From Evansella sp041820985 (GTDB lineage Bacteria; Bacillota; Bacilli; Bacillales; Salisediminibacteriaceae), in assembly GCF_041820985.1 (NCBI RefSeq), contig NZ_JBGUAU010000017.1:71436-135435 (forward strand): a stretch of DNA of 64,000 nt. Reading direction: 5' to 3'. Shown here piece after piece: positions 45,933 to 54,775 of the stretch (positions are counted from its first letter, which is position 1; each line of letters starts with the position of its first letter). The notes beneath the pieces were generated by a model, which made no database searches, was not told the DNA's origin, and saw nothing but the letters and a program-made list of their open reading frames with translations. The translations under genes and the position numbers were made by a program.

Positions 45933-46880
45933 TTATTCATCTATGTAGTTAGAACAAATTTCATCTAGTTCTTTCGTTACCTTTTCCGTGTCTTCCCAAG
46001 ATGATACGTGGGCTCCAGATGCTAATGGATGACCTCCTCCATTATAACGCTCTGCAAGCTTGTGAATGTGAGGACCTTTCGAACGAAGTCGTACACGAAT
46101 TACATCATCTTCTTCCACAAAAAAGACCCAAGCCTTCATACCTTTTAACGTGGAAAAAGTGTTTACAATACTCGCCGCTTCTTTTGAGGTTACACCAAAT
46201 TGAGCTAACTTTTCTTTTGGCAAGTGAATAACCCCTAGTCCAGAAGGTCTAACTTCAATTTCAGATAAGACATAACCTTCTAATCGGACAATAGGCAATG
46301 TCGTTTCATACATAGAATTGTATAATTTTGGTAAAGAGAAATTCTTCTGGACTAACTTACTCGCCCAAAAGAAGGTACGTTCCGTAGAATTAGGATGTCT
46401 AAATCGACCTGTATCTCCAACAATACCTGCATATAATAACCTTGCTGCTTCCTCTGACATTGTAGCACCATCTTTTTCAAACTCCGTAAATAGCTCACAA
46501 ATCATTTCACTTGTAGAACTAGATTTTTCATCAATCCAAGAAATAGTTCCGTATGAGTCTACTTCTGGATGATGATCAATTTTTATTAAACAACCATTAT
46601 TTACATAACGATCATCATCAATTCGTTCCCTATTTGCTGTATCACATACAATAACTAGTGATTGTTGAAATGCTTCTAATGATACTTCATCCATCTTTGC
46701 TAAAAACTCCAATGAAGGGTCTTGTTCTCCAGTAATATATACTTTTTTATCCGGAAAATGTTGTTGAATTATCTCTTTTAATCCTGCTTGAGAACCATAT
46801 GCATCAGGATCTGGTCGGACATGACGATGGATGATAATAGAATCCCATTTCTTTATTTCCTCAAAAATTCTCTCTTTCAT
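45933..46880 (-). CDS. nrnA: NanoRNase and pAp phosphatase NrnA (DHH family)
   Basis: About 315 residues. It degrades very short RNAs and removes the 3' phosphate of pAp. The DHH motifs are in order: HVRPDPDAYGSQ, VCDTANRERID, KIDHHPEVDSYG, and the DHHA1 C-terminal GGGHPLASGA. The ATG at MKERIFEEI has GAGG 9 nt upstream; the earlier GTG overlaps it. Convergent with ytzJ. Confidence 0.95.
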   Translation of the reverse strand: MKERIFEEIKKWDSIIIHRHVRPDPDAYGSQAGLKEIIQQHFPDKKVYITGEQDPSLEFLAKMDEVSLEAFQQSLVIVCDTANRERIDDDRYVNNGCLIKIDHHPEVDSYGTISWIDEKSSSTSEMICELFTEFEKDGATMSEEAARLLYAGIVGDTGRFRHPNSTERTFFWASKLVQKNFSLPKLYNSMYETTLPIVRLEGYVLSEIEVRPSGLGVIHLPKEKLAQFGVTSKEAASIVNTFSTLKGMKAWVFFVEEDDVIRVRLRSKGPHIHKLAERYNGGGHPLASGAHVSSWEDTEKVTKELDEICSNYIDE

Positions 46881-47003
46881 ATCAAAAAACCTCACTTTTG
46901 TATGTAAAATACTATTTCACTTGTACTCTCTATCTTTTTTATGCTACTTTACTATAGAATGTAATTATTGATTATTCTTATTATCCAAAAAAAGGAGCTA
47001 ACT

Positions 47004-47321
47004 ATGCAGTACATTATCTTTATCATCATTTCATTAGTATTTTATGTTTACTATAAAGTTCAGCAGGCAAAGGTTCCTGGCTATGGTCAGAAACGCTGGT
47101 ATGCTGCAAAGGCCAATATTGCGATTGGAATATTCTTTATTTCATTCGGAGTCAGCTCATATAACAACCTTGGAACGTCCATTGCTGCTTTTGTAGCACT
47201 TCTTTTTGTTTCCTTTGGACTGGTAAACGTTATTATGGGCTTTAAACATCAACGCACTTACTTACCATTTGCTAGAAAAGAAGTGGAAGAACAAAAAAAG
47301 TTAGAAACACAAGAATCATAA
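47004..47321 (+). CDS. ytpI: YtpI family membrane protein
   Basis: 105 residues with three hydrophobic segments and a charged C-terminal tail rich in Glu and Lys. KRWYAAKANIAIGIFFISFG and LVNVIMGFKHQRTYLP fit YtpI; it sits next to nrnA and ytoI as in B. subtilis. ATG with AAAGGAG 6 nt upstream. Function unknown. Confidence 0.83.
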   Translation: MQYIIFIIISLVFYVYYKVQQAKVPGYGQKRWYAAKANIAIGIFFISFGVSSYNNLGTSIAAFVALLFVSFGLVNVIMGFKHQRTYLPFARKEVEEQKKLETQES

Positions 47322-47336
47322 TAAAAAAAAATGAAA

Positions 47337-47367
47337 GGAACGGTGGATCTCATTAGATAGCCGTTCC
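47337..47367 (+). terminator. ytpI terminator
   Basis: GGAACGG and CCGTTCC arms, 17-nt loop, then ATTTTAATT. Confidence 0.7.
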
Positions 47368-47399
47368 ATTTTAATTGGTAAAAATCTTATCCATTTCAT

Positions 47400-47600
47400 A
47401 GTTTAATTATATCTCGCCTGAAAATACGTGGGTTCATAGTAGTTCAAACTTATCTAGTATAACTAACTTTGTTGGTTTATATTCCATTCTCTCCAGCCTG
47501 TTCGCGTTCCTGTGGAAAGTTGCCGACCTTTACTCTGCTTCCCACTGGAGTTCATAGACCGGCGCTCATTGCATATATAGTGGAAAGTACTAAGCCTACT
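47400..47600. repeat. Dispersed degenerate repeat A, copy 2
   Basis: Matches the copy at 33215-33500 in several blocks: CTAACTTTGTTGGTTTA, TTCCATTCTCTCCAG, TTCCTGTGG-AAGTTGCCGA, TTCCCACTGGAGTTCATAGAC and TCATTGCATA. Its start CCTGAAAATACG also matches 63859. It occupies the whole ytpI-ytoI gap and carries no gene. Confidence 0.75.
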
Positions 47601-47605
47601 TCTCA

Positions 47606-48913
47606 TTATCTATCTATTAGTTGGGCCATGAGCATTGCTTTTCCTACGATTTGTCCGTCGTGGAATATTTCTACATCTACTTTTCCAAACTTCCTACCTA
47701 CTTCTAGTACTTTCGGGAATATTTTGATCTTTGTATCTATTTGAACTGGCTTTATAAAAAATAACGTTATGTTTTCTACAACTAAGTCACCTTTTTTATA
47801 TTTCCTTAATACTCTACTTCCTGCTTCTGTCACGATGGTAGTAATTACCCCATAGGATATCGTTCCTAAGTGGTTTGTCATCTGTGGATTTACCTCTAAT
47901 TGAAAACAATATTCCTGAGAGGTAGACACATCTTCAAAATGTCTCGTTATCAAATCTTCAATTGTTTCTCCTACATGTGGTTGTCTTTGTAACATTTGTA
48001 ATGCTTTTAAGACATCTTGTCTACTGATAACACCGATTAGGCGCTTACTGTTATCAATAACCGGAAGTAGTTCGATTCCTTCCCATACCATCATATGTGC
48101 AGCTGAAGCTACAGAGGTTTGTGAGCTAACAGTTATTGGCTGTTTCGTCATTACCTTCTCAACTTCTACAAATGGGCTTACTCCCATTACGTCTTTCGCT
48201 GTTACAATTCCGTGTACTTTCAAATCTTCATCCACAATGGGATATCTGCTATGCCCCGTTTTACTGTTTAAATCATGCCATTTCTCGACTGTGTGAGAAG
48301 TTGTAAGTATACTTGTTTCTTCTAACGGAATAAGAATATCTTCCACAAGCACAATCTCTTTTTTTATTAATTGGTCGTAAATAGCTCTATTTATCATTGC
48401 TGCGACAGTAAATGTATCATAAGAAGTTGATATGATTGGGAGCTCCAATTGATCTGCGAATTGTTTCACATCTTCACTTGTATCAAATCCCCCCGTAATT
48501 AAAACAGCAGAGCCCTCTTGAAGAGCAAGTTTATGTACTTCTTCTCTATTACCAACAATCAGAAGATTTCCTGCTTCAACATAACGCATCATTTGTTCCG
48601 CCTTCATAGCACCAATAACAAATTTATTTAACGTTTTGTAAAGACCATTTCTCCCACCTAGAACTTGACCATCTACTATATTAATAACTTCTGCATACGT
48701 AAGTCTCTCAAAATTTTCCTTCTGTTTTTTTTCTATCCGAATGGTTCCAACACGCTCTATGGTACTTACTAACCCTTGGTTTTCCGCATCTTTAATAGCA
48801 CGATATGCTGTTCCTTCACTAACTTGTAATGCTTTCGCGATTTGGCGGACTGATATTTTATTCCCTACTTCAAGTGTCTTGATGTGCTGTAGTATTTGCT
48901 CGTGCTTTGTCAT
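47606..48913 (-). CDS. ytoI: CBS-domain regulator YtoI (HTH-DRTGG-CBS-hotdog)
   Basis: About 435 residues from the ATG at MTKHEQILQ. Winged helix-turn-helix (about 1-60; SVRQIAKALQVSEGTAYRAIKD), DRTGG domain (about 75-185), two CBS motifs (about 195-310; SRYPIVDEDLKVHGIVTAKDV and VIDNSKRLIGVISRQDVL), and a C-terminal hotdog domain (about 320-435). CBS pairs bind adenine nucleotides such as AMP or c-di-AMP, the hotdog may bind an acyl-CoA, so this looks like a metabolite-sensing transcription factor. Regulated genes cannot be read here. The longer frame adds 56 residues with no support. Confidence 0.93.
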   Translation of the reverse strand: MTKHEQILQHIKTLEVGNKISVRQIAKALQVSEGTAYRAIKDAENQGLVSTIERVGTIRIEKKQKENFERLTYAEVINIVDGQVLGGRNGLYKTLNKFVIGAMKAEQMMRYVEAGNLLIVGNREEVHKLALQEGSAVLITGGFDTSEDVKQFADQLELPIISTSYDTFTVAAMINRAIYDQLIKKEIVLVEDILIPLEETSILTTSHTVEKWHDLNSKTGHSRYPIVDEDLKVHGIVTAKDVMGVSPFVEVEKVMTKQPITVSSQTSVASAAHMMVWEGIELLPVIDNSKRLIGVISRQDVLKALQMLQRQPHVGETIEDLITRHFEDVSTSQEYCFQLEVNPQMTNHLGTISYGVITTIVTEAGSRVLRKYKKGDLVVENITLFFIKPVQIDTKIKIFPKVLEVGRKFGKVDVEIFHDGQIVGKAMLMAQLIDR

Positions 48914-49117
48914 CCAACGTCCACTCCCTTTAACCCAAAACTGTTTTAATAATTTAACCGACTCTGTACTACTACAAGTATACCTTTGACACACGAGGAC
49001 TTCAAGCTTAGAAATACTACTTTTTTGTAGAAATAAGGCTATTCTGAAAATAACGTTATGTAAGATATAAATCTTAAACAAGTTCCCAAAAAAACATCAA
49101 CGTTTAATAAATCCTAA

Positions 49118-49153
49118 AAAAAGGTAACGAAGCATGCATTGGCTTGTTACCTT
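49118..49153 (-). terminator. ytkL terminator
   Basis: AAGGTAACAAGC and GCTTCGTTACCTT form a stem with one mismatch, followed by TTTTTTAG. Confidence 0.88.
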
Positions 49154-49166
49154 AAAATGTTTTCTA

Positions 49167-49850
49167 TCAAATTTCTATTTCATCTCCTGGATTCAATACA
49201 ATACCAGTACTTGGTTCTACATTTTTGGCAAAAAGTACTGCATCTTGTTCAATAACGGGAAATGTATTGTAATGGATCGGTATAACCTTCTTCGCTTTTA
49301 TCCATTTTGCTGCTAGTAATGCATCTTCTGGGCCCATTGTAAAATTATCACCTATTGGTAAGAAAGCTATTTCTATATCGTTTTGTTCTCCAATTAACTT
49401 CATATCAGAAAAAAGAGCTGTATCTCCAGCGTGGTACAGTGTTTTTCCACCTGCAGTGAAAAGTATTCCTGCTGGCATACCAGTATAAATTATTTGCTTC
49501 GTATCTTCTTCTGTATAGGAGGAACCATGGAATGCTTGAGTAAATTTTACTCTTCCAAACTCAAATTCATGTGCCCCACCTATATGCATAGGGTGGGTAT
49601 TAACTCCTTTCCACCCAAGGTATGTAGCTAATTCAAAAGGGGCTACCACTAAAGCATCATTTTTCTTCGCCAATTGAATTGTATCTCCAACATGATCGTT
49701 ATGACCATGGGTTAACAAAATAACATCTACTTTCACATCATCCGCATGTAAATCCGTGGTTCCATTCCCTGTTATAAAGGGATCTATAATGATACGGGTA
49801 CCATTAACTTCGATTTTCACAACTGAATGACCATGATAAGAAACCTTCAT
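49167..49850 (-). CDS. ytkL: UPF0173 metallo-beta-lactamase fold hydrolase (YtkL)
   Basis: About 227 residues. The metal-binding motif THGHNDHVGD (about 50-58) and further His/Asp ligands (HAGDTALFSDM, IPIHYNTFP) show a complete two-metal hydrolase site. It belongs to the UPF0173 group whose substrate is unknown. ATG with AAGGAGAGG upstream; the GTG two codons earlier overlaps the site. Divergent from the peptidase at 50042. Confidence 0.92.
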   Translation of the reverse strand: MKVSYHGHSVVKIEVNGTRIIIDPFITGNGTTDLHADDVKVDVILLTHGHNDHVGDTIQLAKKNDALVVAPFELATYLGWKGVNTHPMHIGGAHEFEFGRVKFTQAFHGSSYTEEDTKQIIYTGMPAGILFTAGGKTLYHAGDTALFSDMKLIGEQNDIEIAFLPIGDNFTMGPEDALLAAKWIKAKKVIPIHYNTFPVIEQDAVLFAKNVEPSTGIVLNPGDEIEI

Positions 49851-50041
49851 ATGCACCTCTCCTTATTTATTTCATTTTATTTCTTCTTTACTCATACAAT
49901 ACTAGATACCCGCAAAATTACCTTCTTATACATAAAAATAAGGTGTTATATAGTTTTCATTGTCTATTTAATGTAGATACTTAATCTATACATGTTAAGA
50001 TAAAAGGAACAAAGTATATTTTCAAGGAAGGAATTGTTTAT

Positions 50042-51139
50042 ATGACAACCAATCGAACCACCAAAATGAAGCAATGGCTACAAGAAAATGAAATTGATGT
50101 TCTTCTATGTCAAACAAGAGCAAATGTATATTACCTAACTGGTTTTGATACAGACCCTCACGAAAGACTTGTTGCTACATTTATTTTTCAAGATGCCAAG
50201 CCTTTCATCATTTGTCCTAATATGGAAGTAAATCAAGTAAAAGAGTTGTATCAAGATGGAGAGATAATTGGTTATTCAGATACTGAAGATCCTTTTGAAA
50301 AAATAAAAGATGCCTGTGAAGTACGGAAAGTGACAGTTAAGAAAGCAGCTGTTGAGAATTCCATTTCATGGGAAAGAATGAAACGAATTCAAAATTCATT
50401 TCCAGGATTAGAGTTGATAGAAGCAGACGAACCTATACTATCTCAAAGAATAGTGAAGACCGAAGAAGAAATCGCTATTTTACGTGAAGCAGCAAAGTTA
50501 GCAGACTTTGGAGTAGAGATAGGGGTAAAAACGTTATCTGAAGGAATAACAGAGACCGAAGTTGTAGCGAAAATAGAATATGAATTAAAGAAAAAAGGCG
50601 TTCGGGAAATGTCATTCTCTACTATGGTTTTGTTTGGAGAAAAAGGTGGAGACCCACATGGTAAGCCGGGAAATCGCAAATTAAAAAAAGGTGATTCCGT
50701 ACTATTTGATTTAGGAGTTATTTGGAAAGGCTACTGCTCCGATATTACTCGTACCGTGTTTTTTGATCATGTAACGAAAAGAGATCAAGAAGTATATGAA
50801 ATCGTGTTGCTGGCTCAAAATGCAGCACTGGAGAAATGCAAAAAAGATAATTCCATTTCACTCCTTGACAGGGCTGCGCGTGATATCATTTCTGAAAACG
50901 GATTTGGAGAATATTTTCCACATAGAATTGGTCATGGATTAGGGATTGAAGTACATGAATATCCGTCTTTAAATGAAACAAATTCAAATACATTACAAGT
51001 AGGAATGACATTCACAATAGAACCAGGAATATACATAAGTAACGAATTAGGAGTTCGAATTGAAGACGATGTATTAATTACTGAAACAGGATTTGAAACA
51101 TTAACGAAGTTTCCGAAAGAACTAACAATCATATCGTAA
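50042..51139 (+). CDS. M24 family Xaa-Pro dipeptidase
   Basis: 365 residues. N-terminal creatinase-like domain (about 1-130) and pita-bread C-terminal domain. Metal ligands are visible: Asp in LFDLGV, Asp in SDITRTVFF, His in HRIGHGLGIEVHE, Glu in IEPGIYIS and Glu in RIEDDVL. It probably cleaves X-Pro dipeptides in the cytosol; it resembles B. subtilis YkvY/PepQ. AAGGAAGG ribosome site about 10 nt upstream. Confidence 0.9.
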   Translation: MTTNRTTKMKQWLQENEIDVLLCQTRANVYYLTGFDTDPHERLVATFIFQDAKPFIICPNMEVNQVKELYQDGEIIGYSDTEDPFEKIKDACEVRKVTVKKAAVENSISWERMKRIQNSFPGLELIEADEPILSQRIVKTEEEIAILREAAKLADFGVEIGVKTLSEGITETEVVAKIEYELKKKGVREMSFSTMVLFGEKGGDPHGKPGNRKLKKGDSVLFDLGVIWKGYCSDITRTVFFDHVTKRDQEVYEIVLLAQNAALEKCKKDNSISLLDRAARDIISENGFGEYFPHRIGHGLGIEVHEYPSLNETNSNTLQVGMTFTIEPGIYISNELGVRIEDDVLITETGFETLTKFPKELTIIS

Positions 51140-51156
51140 ACAATACATTAAAATCT

Positions 51157-51184
51157 GCCACAGGGTTGCTTGCCCTGTGGTTTT
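51157..51184 (+). terminator. Terminator of the dipeptidase gene
   Basis: CCACAGGG and CCCTGTGG, 7-nt loop, then TTTTAT. Confidence 0.88.
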
Positions 51185-51302
51185 ATAGTGTTTAGAGGAA
51201 CTATACTTATCGCCAACCTTAATAGAGAAGTTAGACCTTCGTGAAGTTCTCGCCGCTTCCTTCCTCCTGCTCTTTGGGAATTCAAACGAGCATTCGAAAA
51301 AA

Positions 51303-51329
51303 AGTCAAGGCTTAATTCCCACCTTGACT
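51303..51329 (-). terminator. Terminator of the small secreted protein gene
   Basis: GTCAAGG and CCTTGAC arms, followed on the minus strand by TTTTTTTCG. The stretch 51185-51302 holds nothing I can name. Confidence 0.85.
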
Positions 51330-51350
51330 CCCTTTTCATTTCGCTCATGA

Positions 51351-51731
51351 TCATTCCACATCGCGAGTCCAAATCCACGATTGCTTATATTCATTTCTGT
51401 CTACTCTTTTAACCACTACGTTTTTAATATTATCATATCCAGATTCTTCTAAATTAAATATCGTATCATCGTCAATAATTGATTTGTTTAAGTCGATGAA
51501 AGTAAGAACAGAGTCGAACGATTCTTTCGCTTTCTCCGCTCTTACAATCGTATTACCTTCTTCATATTCAAAAGAATCAGGATTTTCGTACTCCCACTCA
51601 TAGATTATGTCTTCAGTTTCAATAGTAACCTTCAATTCTTTATGATCATACCAAGAAAATGCTTGAACATCTAACGATAATGTGAAGAGCAATACAACTG
51701 CTAAACCTATTATACTTTTCCAGTTTTTCAT
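51351..51731 (-). CDS. Small secreted protein of unknown function
   Basis: 126 residues. A typical signal peptide (MKNWKSIIGLAVVLLFTLS, cleavage near VQA-FS at about 24) is followed by an acidic soluble domain with many Asp, Glu and Trp (YEWEYENPDSFEYEEGN). No cysteines and no lipobox were seen. GAGGTGATT ribosome site. It has its own terminator and follows the SDR gene on the same strand after 40 nt. No family recognised. Confidence 0.72.
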   Translation of the reverse strand: MKNWKSIIGLAVVLLFTLSLDVQAFSWYDHKELKVTIETEDIIYEWEYENPDSFEYEEGNTIVRAEKAKESFDSVLTFIDLNKSIIDDDTIFNLEESGYDNIKNVVVKRVDRNEYKQSWIWTRDVE

Positions 51732-51771
51732 AGAATCACCTCATGATGAGTGTAGGACAATTTATTAAAAA

Positions 51772-52542
51772 TTATTCATCATGATAACGGTATCGGTGAA
51801 GTACATCTACACCTCCAGTAACCTCAATAACAGCGCCTGTTATCATATCTGCGTTTTCATCACATAAAAAACTGACTGTTCTAGCTATATCTTCACCAGT
51901 TCCTGAACGACCTATAGGAGTTTCATCATCTGGCATTTGTCTAGCTTGTTTAATTGTAGCTTCCTTCATTTCACCAACTATTTTTCCAGGGCAGACCACA
52001 TTTGCGGTTATACCATATTCCGCTTCCTCAATAGAGATGGTTTTTGTTAATGAAACAAGACCAACTTTTGCGGCTGCAAAAGCAGAACGATACAGCCATC
52101 CTGGTGCATGATCTGCTCCTTGAAAACCATACGTGACAATTCTCCCATAATGTTGTTTTCTCATGACAGGAATAACTTCTCTTATTAAATAGAATGCTGA
52201 ATGAAGATTGCCATCAATCATTTTATGCCATTCTTCATCGTTATAATCCATCAGTTTTTTTCGCTCAAAGATGTAGGGCCCTGCATTTAAAATAAGTGCG
52301 TCTATTCTGCCCCAAGTCTTCATTGTTTCTTGTACTAGATTGAGCAAATCATCTTTTCGGGTAACATCTCCTTGCACAAACTGAATTCTATCCAAATCTT
52401 TTTCCCATTCTCGTTTCAATCTTTCAATTACAGTTTCATCTGAATGATAATGAACGGTAACGGAGAAACCATCTTGTAAAAGTTTTTCAGTAACTTTTTT
52501 TCCTAAGCCTTTTGTTCCCGCCGTGATCAATGCATGTTGCAT
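51772..52542 (-). CDS. SDR-family protein with altered active site (YtkK-like)
   Basis: 256 residues with the short-chain dehydrogenase fold: cofactor motif TAGTKGLG (7-14), LILNAGP near 84-89, and C-terminal EVTGGVDVL. The catalytic YxxxK reads F155-AAA-K159, and the serine position lies in RIVTYGFQGADHAPG without a matching Ser. So it may bind NAD(P) without classical ketoreductase activity. It resembles FabG-like proteins and, from memory, B. subtilis YtkK, which may share the change. GGGGTGG ribosome site. Confidence 0.85.
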   Translation of the reverse strand: MQHALITAGTKGLGKKVTEKLLQDGFSVTVHYHSDETVIERLKREWEKDLDRIQFVQGDVTRKDDLLNLVQETMKTWGRIDALILNAGPYIFERKKLMDYNDEEWHKMIDGNLHSAFYLIREVIPVMRKQHYGRIVTYGFQGADHAPGWLYRSAFAAAKVGLVSLTKTISIEEAEYGITANVVCPGKIVGEMKEATIKQARQMPDDETPIGRSGTGEDIARTVSFLCDENADMITGAVIEVTGGVDVLHRYRYHDE

Positions 52543-52845
52543 CGGACCACCCCTTTGTTTATTTTCAACTTTTATATCATAATTGCAATATGCCCTATCT
52601 ATTTACATTATACTTTGTTCTTATCCAATGTAAAAAAACTTGGCTCAAACTTTATCAAAGCATTTGAAATTTTTACTGTATCATACCTGAATTATAGGCT
52701 AAAGATCGTTATTTTCCATTTCAAATGACTTTTCTCCTCTAAGGAAAATAACGCTACATTAATAGCTAGTTCGAATAAAAACGAGTAATAGTATGTTACA
52801 GAGGCATTGATTTTATGATAATATTCCCTCTTTCTGGATGATTTT

Positions 52846-52854
52846 TGCTATAAT
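52846..52854 (+). promoter_or_regulatory. Extended -10 promoter of the universal stress protein
   Basis: TGCTATAAT, an extended -10 element; no good -35 is seen. Confidence 0.5.
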
Positions 52855-52902
52855 AGAAGTAGAAAGTCCACCATTTTTCCAACCCAAAGGAGGTTGTTCG
52901 TA

Positions 52903-53349
52903 ATGCCAGTACGCTATAAAACAATACTCGTTGCTGTGGATGGTTCTCTAGAAGCAAAACGCGCGTTAAAGAAGGCAATCATGATATCAACAGAACAAAA
53001 TGCAAAACTTCTTATCACTCACATTATCGATACAAGAACATTTGCTGCTGTAGAACATTATGATAGAATGATTTTTTCTGAGGCTGAACGATATGCAGAG
53101 GAAATGCTAAAAGATTATAGAGACGAAGCTATCGAAGCTGGTGTGAAAGATGTATCAATGATTATCGACTTTGGATCACCTAAAGTGAAGATTGCGAAAG
53201 ATGTGGCAAAAAAACATGAGGTAGATTTGATTGTAACAGGTGCTACTGGATTAAATGCCGTGGAACGATTCTTAATAGGAAGTGTTTCCGAACACATCAC
53301 AAGACACTCCCGTTGTGACGTTTTAATCGTACGCACCGATGTTATTTAA
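52903..53349 (+). CDS. Universal stress protein (UspA family)
   Basis: 148 residues. The alpha/beta nucleotide-binding fold starts YKTILVAVDGS and ends with the ATP-binding motif VTGATGLNAVERFLIGSVSEHITRHSRCDVLIV, i.e. G-x2-G-x9-G-S/T. Expressed under stress in other bacteria; the partner is unknown. ATG with GGAGG 9 nt upstream. Followed after 26 nt by a small coiled-coil protein. Confidence 0.94.
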   Translation: MPVRYKTILVAVDGSLEAKRALKKAIMISTEQNAKLLITHIIDTRTFAAVEHYDRMIFSEAERYAEEMLKDYRDEAIEAGVKDVSMIIDFGSPKVKIAKDVAKKHEVDLIVTGATGLNAVERFLIGSVSEHITRHSRCDVLIVRTDVI

Positions 53350-53375
53350 AATTACCATAAGGAGGAATGGTTGTC

Positions 53376-53690
53376 TTGACCATAACATTTACCTATGATT
53401 CTCGCTTGGGCATCTCCGTTCCTCAACTTGAAACGGAATGGAATTATTTAAACCCACAAACCCAAACTGCTATTTTTGATAAGTGGGAAGAAATTCGTGG
53501 CGATATCCCTGACAGAATTAAAGATCTTGAACAAGAAATTAACGAATTGCAACAACAGCTTTATGAGGAAGATGAATTTCAAAAAAGCTGTGAATTAAAT
53601 TCTTCCATAGCAGAACTAGCATCCATTATTAATGATTTATGGATCTGGTATCGTTCTGGAGAAGGTGTAGAAGTTAAGGTACATTCATAG
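53376..53690 (+). CDS. Small protein with coiled coil, unknown function
   Basis: About 104 residues. A central coiled coil (about 47-80; IKDLEQEINELQQQLYEED) is flanked by hydrophobic ends (WEEIRGDIPDR, LWIWYRSGEG). The start is taken as TTG (MTITFTYDSRLG) with GGAGG 10 nt upstream; an ATG three codons earlier overlaps the ribosome site. Same strand as and close to the stress protein, so probably co-transcribed. Confidence 0.75.
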   Translation: MTITFTYDSRLGISVPQLETEWNYLNPQTQTAIFDKWEEIRGDIPDRIKDLEQEINELQQQLYEEDEFQKSCELNSSIAELASIINDLWIWYRSGEGVEVKVHS

Positions 53691-53705
53691 AATTTCCATT
53701 ACTAG

Positions 53706-53762
53706 AGAACAAGAGATGTGACCAAGGTTTTTCTAAAGCCTAGGAACACATCTCTTGTTCTT
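53706..53762. terminator. Convergent terminator between the coiled-coil gene and ecsC-like gene
   Basis: AGAACAAGAGATGTG and its exact complement enclose a loop that itself pairs (CCAAGG / CCTAGG). A long symmetrical stem for both convergent genes. Confidence 0.85.
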
Positions 53763-54596
53763 TCAACTTTTCTCTAGTAACCACCGTTTTTGATAAAAAT
53801 AATGAGATGACGTAGCAATTTCTTTTGCAAAGTTATAATTACTGGCAGCACCTACAGCAATACTAAAAACCGGTATTCCCTGTATTAATTTTTTCCTTGC
53901 AAAGGAAAGGAAAAATAACTTGAGTATATTATTTAGTGGTCGTTGCATCCATGCTTGAGTAGTAATATCTTCTTCCCCATCATAAAAGAGCACGTCATCC
54001 TCTATATTGGATATTTCTTGATATAAGTAATTCCAGGCTTCCCCTTGTAGGGATCTTGGGAGTGAAATAGCGTGAAACACTTTTAACACGAGCATCATTT
54101 CATACGGTTTTCTCATATCATAGCCGTATGTAAGAGCTACGAGCTGGGTCGTACGTAAGTTTATTGCTAACATGAAAGGTAAATCACTGAGGAAGAAAGC
54201 AAGCCCTCCAATTCCTGTAATGCCTCCTTGAGCTAAAGCTGTTAATCTCTGTCGCGCTAATTGTTTTTTTGCAATAAATCGTAACTGATCTATAGAGAGC
54301 TTCTTCATATCCTGAATAGAATATATATCTGATCGAAATATCCTCGCTTGTGTTAATAGATGGTCTCTCGCCTGTTCATCAAAACGCCCTTGTTGAACGA
54401 TAGCCTGAAGATGGAACAACATATCGTCTAATTTAGTTAACATCTTGTGTGACCAATTACCCCCAAATTCGTGAAATCCAGACTTCACCAATTTTTGATA
54501 CGTTCTAGAGAAATCAGTACCTATATTTGAAAATTGTTGTTCTTCCCAACGAGCAATTTCACTCCATACCTGTTGTTCTCGTTCTGACCAAGACAT
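53763..54596 (-). CDS. EcsC family protein
   Basis: About 277 residues. WEIARWEE-like start and the central glycine-rich hydrophobic part (ALAQGGITGIGGLAFFLSDLPFMLAINLRTTQLVALTYGYD, described here in parts) fit EcsC proteins, first named after the third gene of the ecs ABC transporter operon. One or two weakly hydrophobic segments suggest membrane association. The ATG at MSWSEREQQ has AAAGGGAG 8 nt upstream. No transporter genes adjoin it. Confidence 0.85.
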   Translation of the reverse strand: MSWSEREQQVWSEIARWEEQQFSNIGTDFSRTYQKLVKSGFHEFGGNWSHKMLTKLDDMLFHLQAIVQQGRFDEQARDHLLTQARIFRSDIYSIQDMKKLSIDQLRFIAKKQLARQRLTALAQGGITGIGGLAFFLSDLPFMLAINLRTTQLVALTYGYDMRKPYEMMLVLKVFHAISLPRSLQGEAWNYLYQEISNIEDDVLFYDGEEDITTQAWMQRPLNNILKLFFLSFARKKLIQGIPVFSIAVGAASNYNFAKEIATSSHYFYQKRWLLEKS

Positions 54597-54701
54597 ATAA
54601 AACACTCCCTTTACATTTCATGGGCATTTTATTCCTCTATTATTACGTATTCATTTACCCTGGTGTATAATCCTTTTATTGCAAAAAAAAGCAATACAAA
54701 A

Positions 54702-54743
54702 GAGAGTGTTCCAAAGATTATTTCTAACCTTCGGAACACTCTC
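54702..54743 (-). terminator. ackA terminator
   Basis: GAGAGTGTTCC and GGAACACTCTC arms followed on the minus strand by TTTTGT. Confidence 0.88.
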
Positions 54744-54775
54744 AAAGAAACAGTAAGATCTTACGAAAAACTCTC

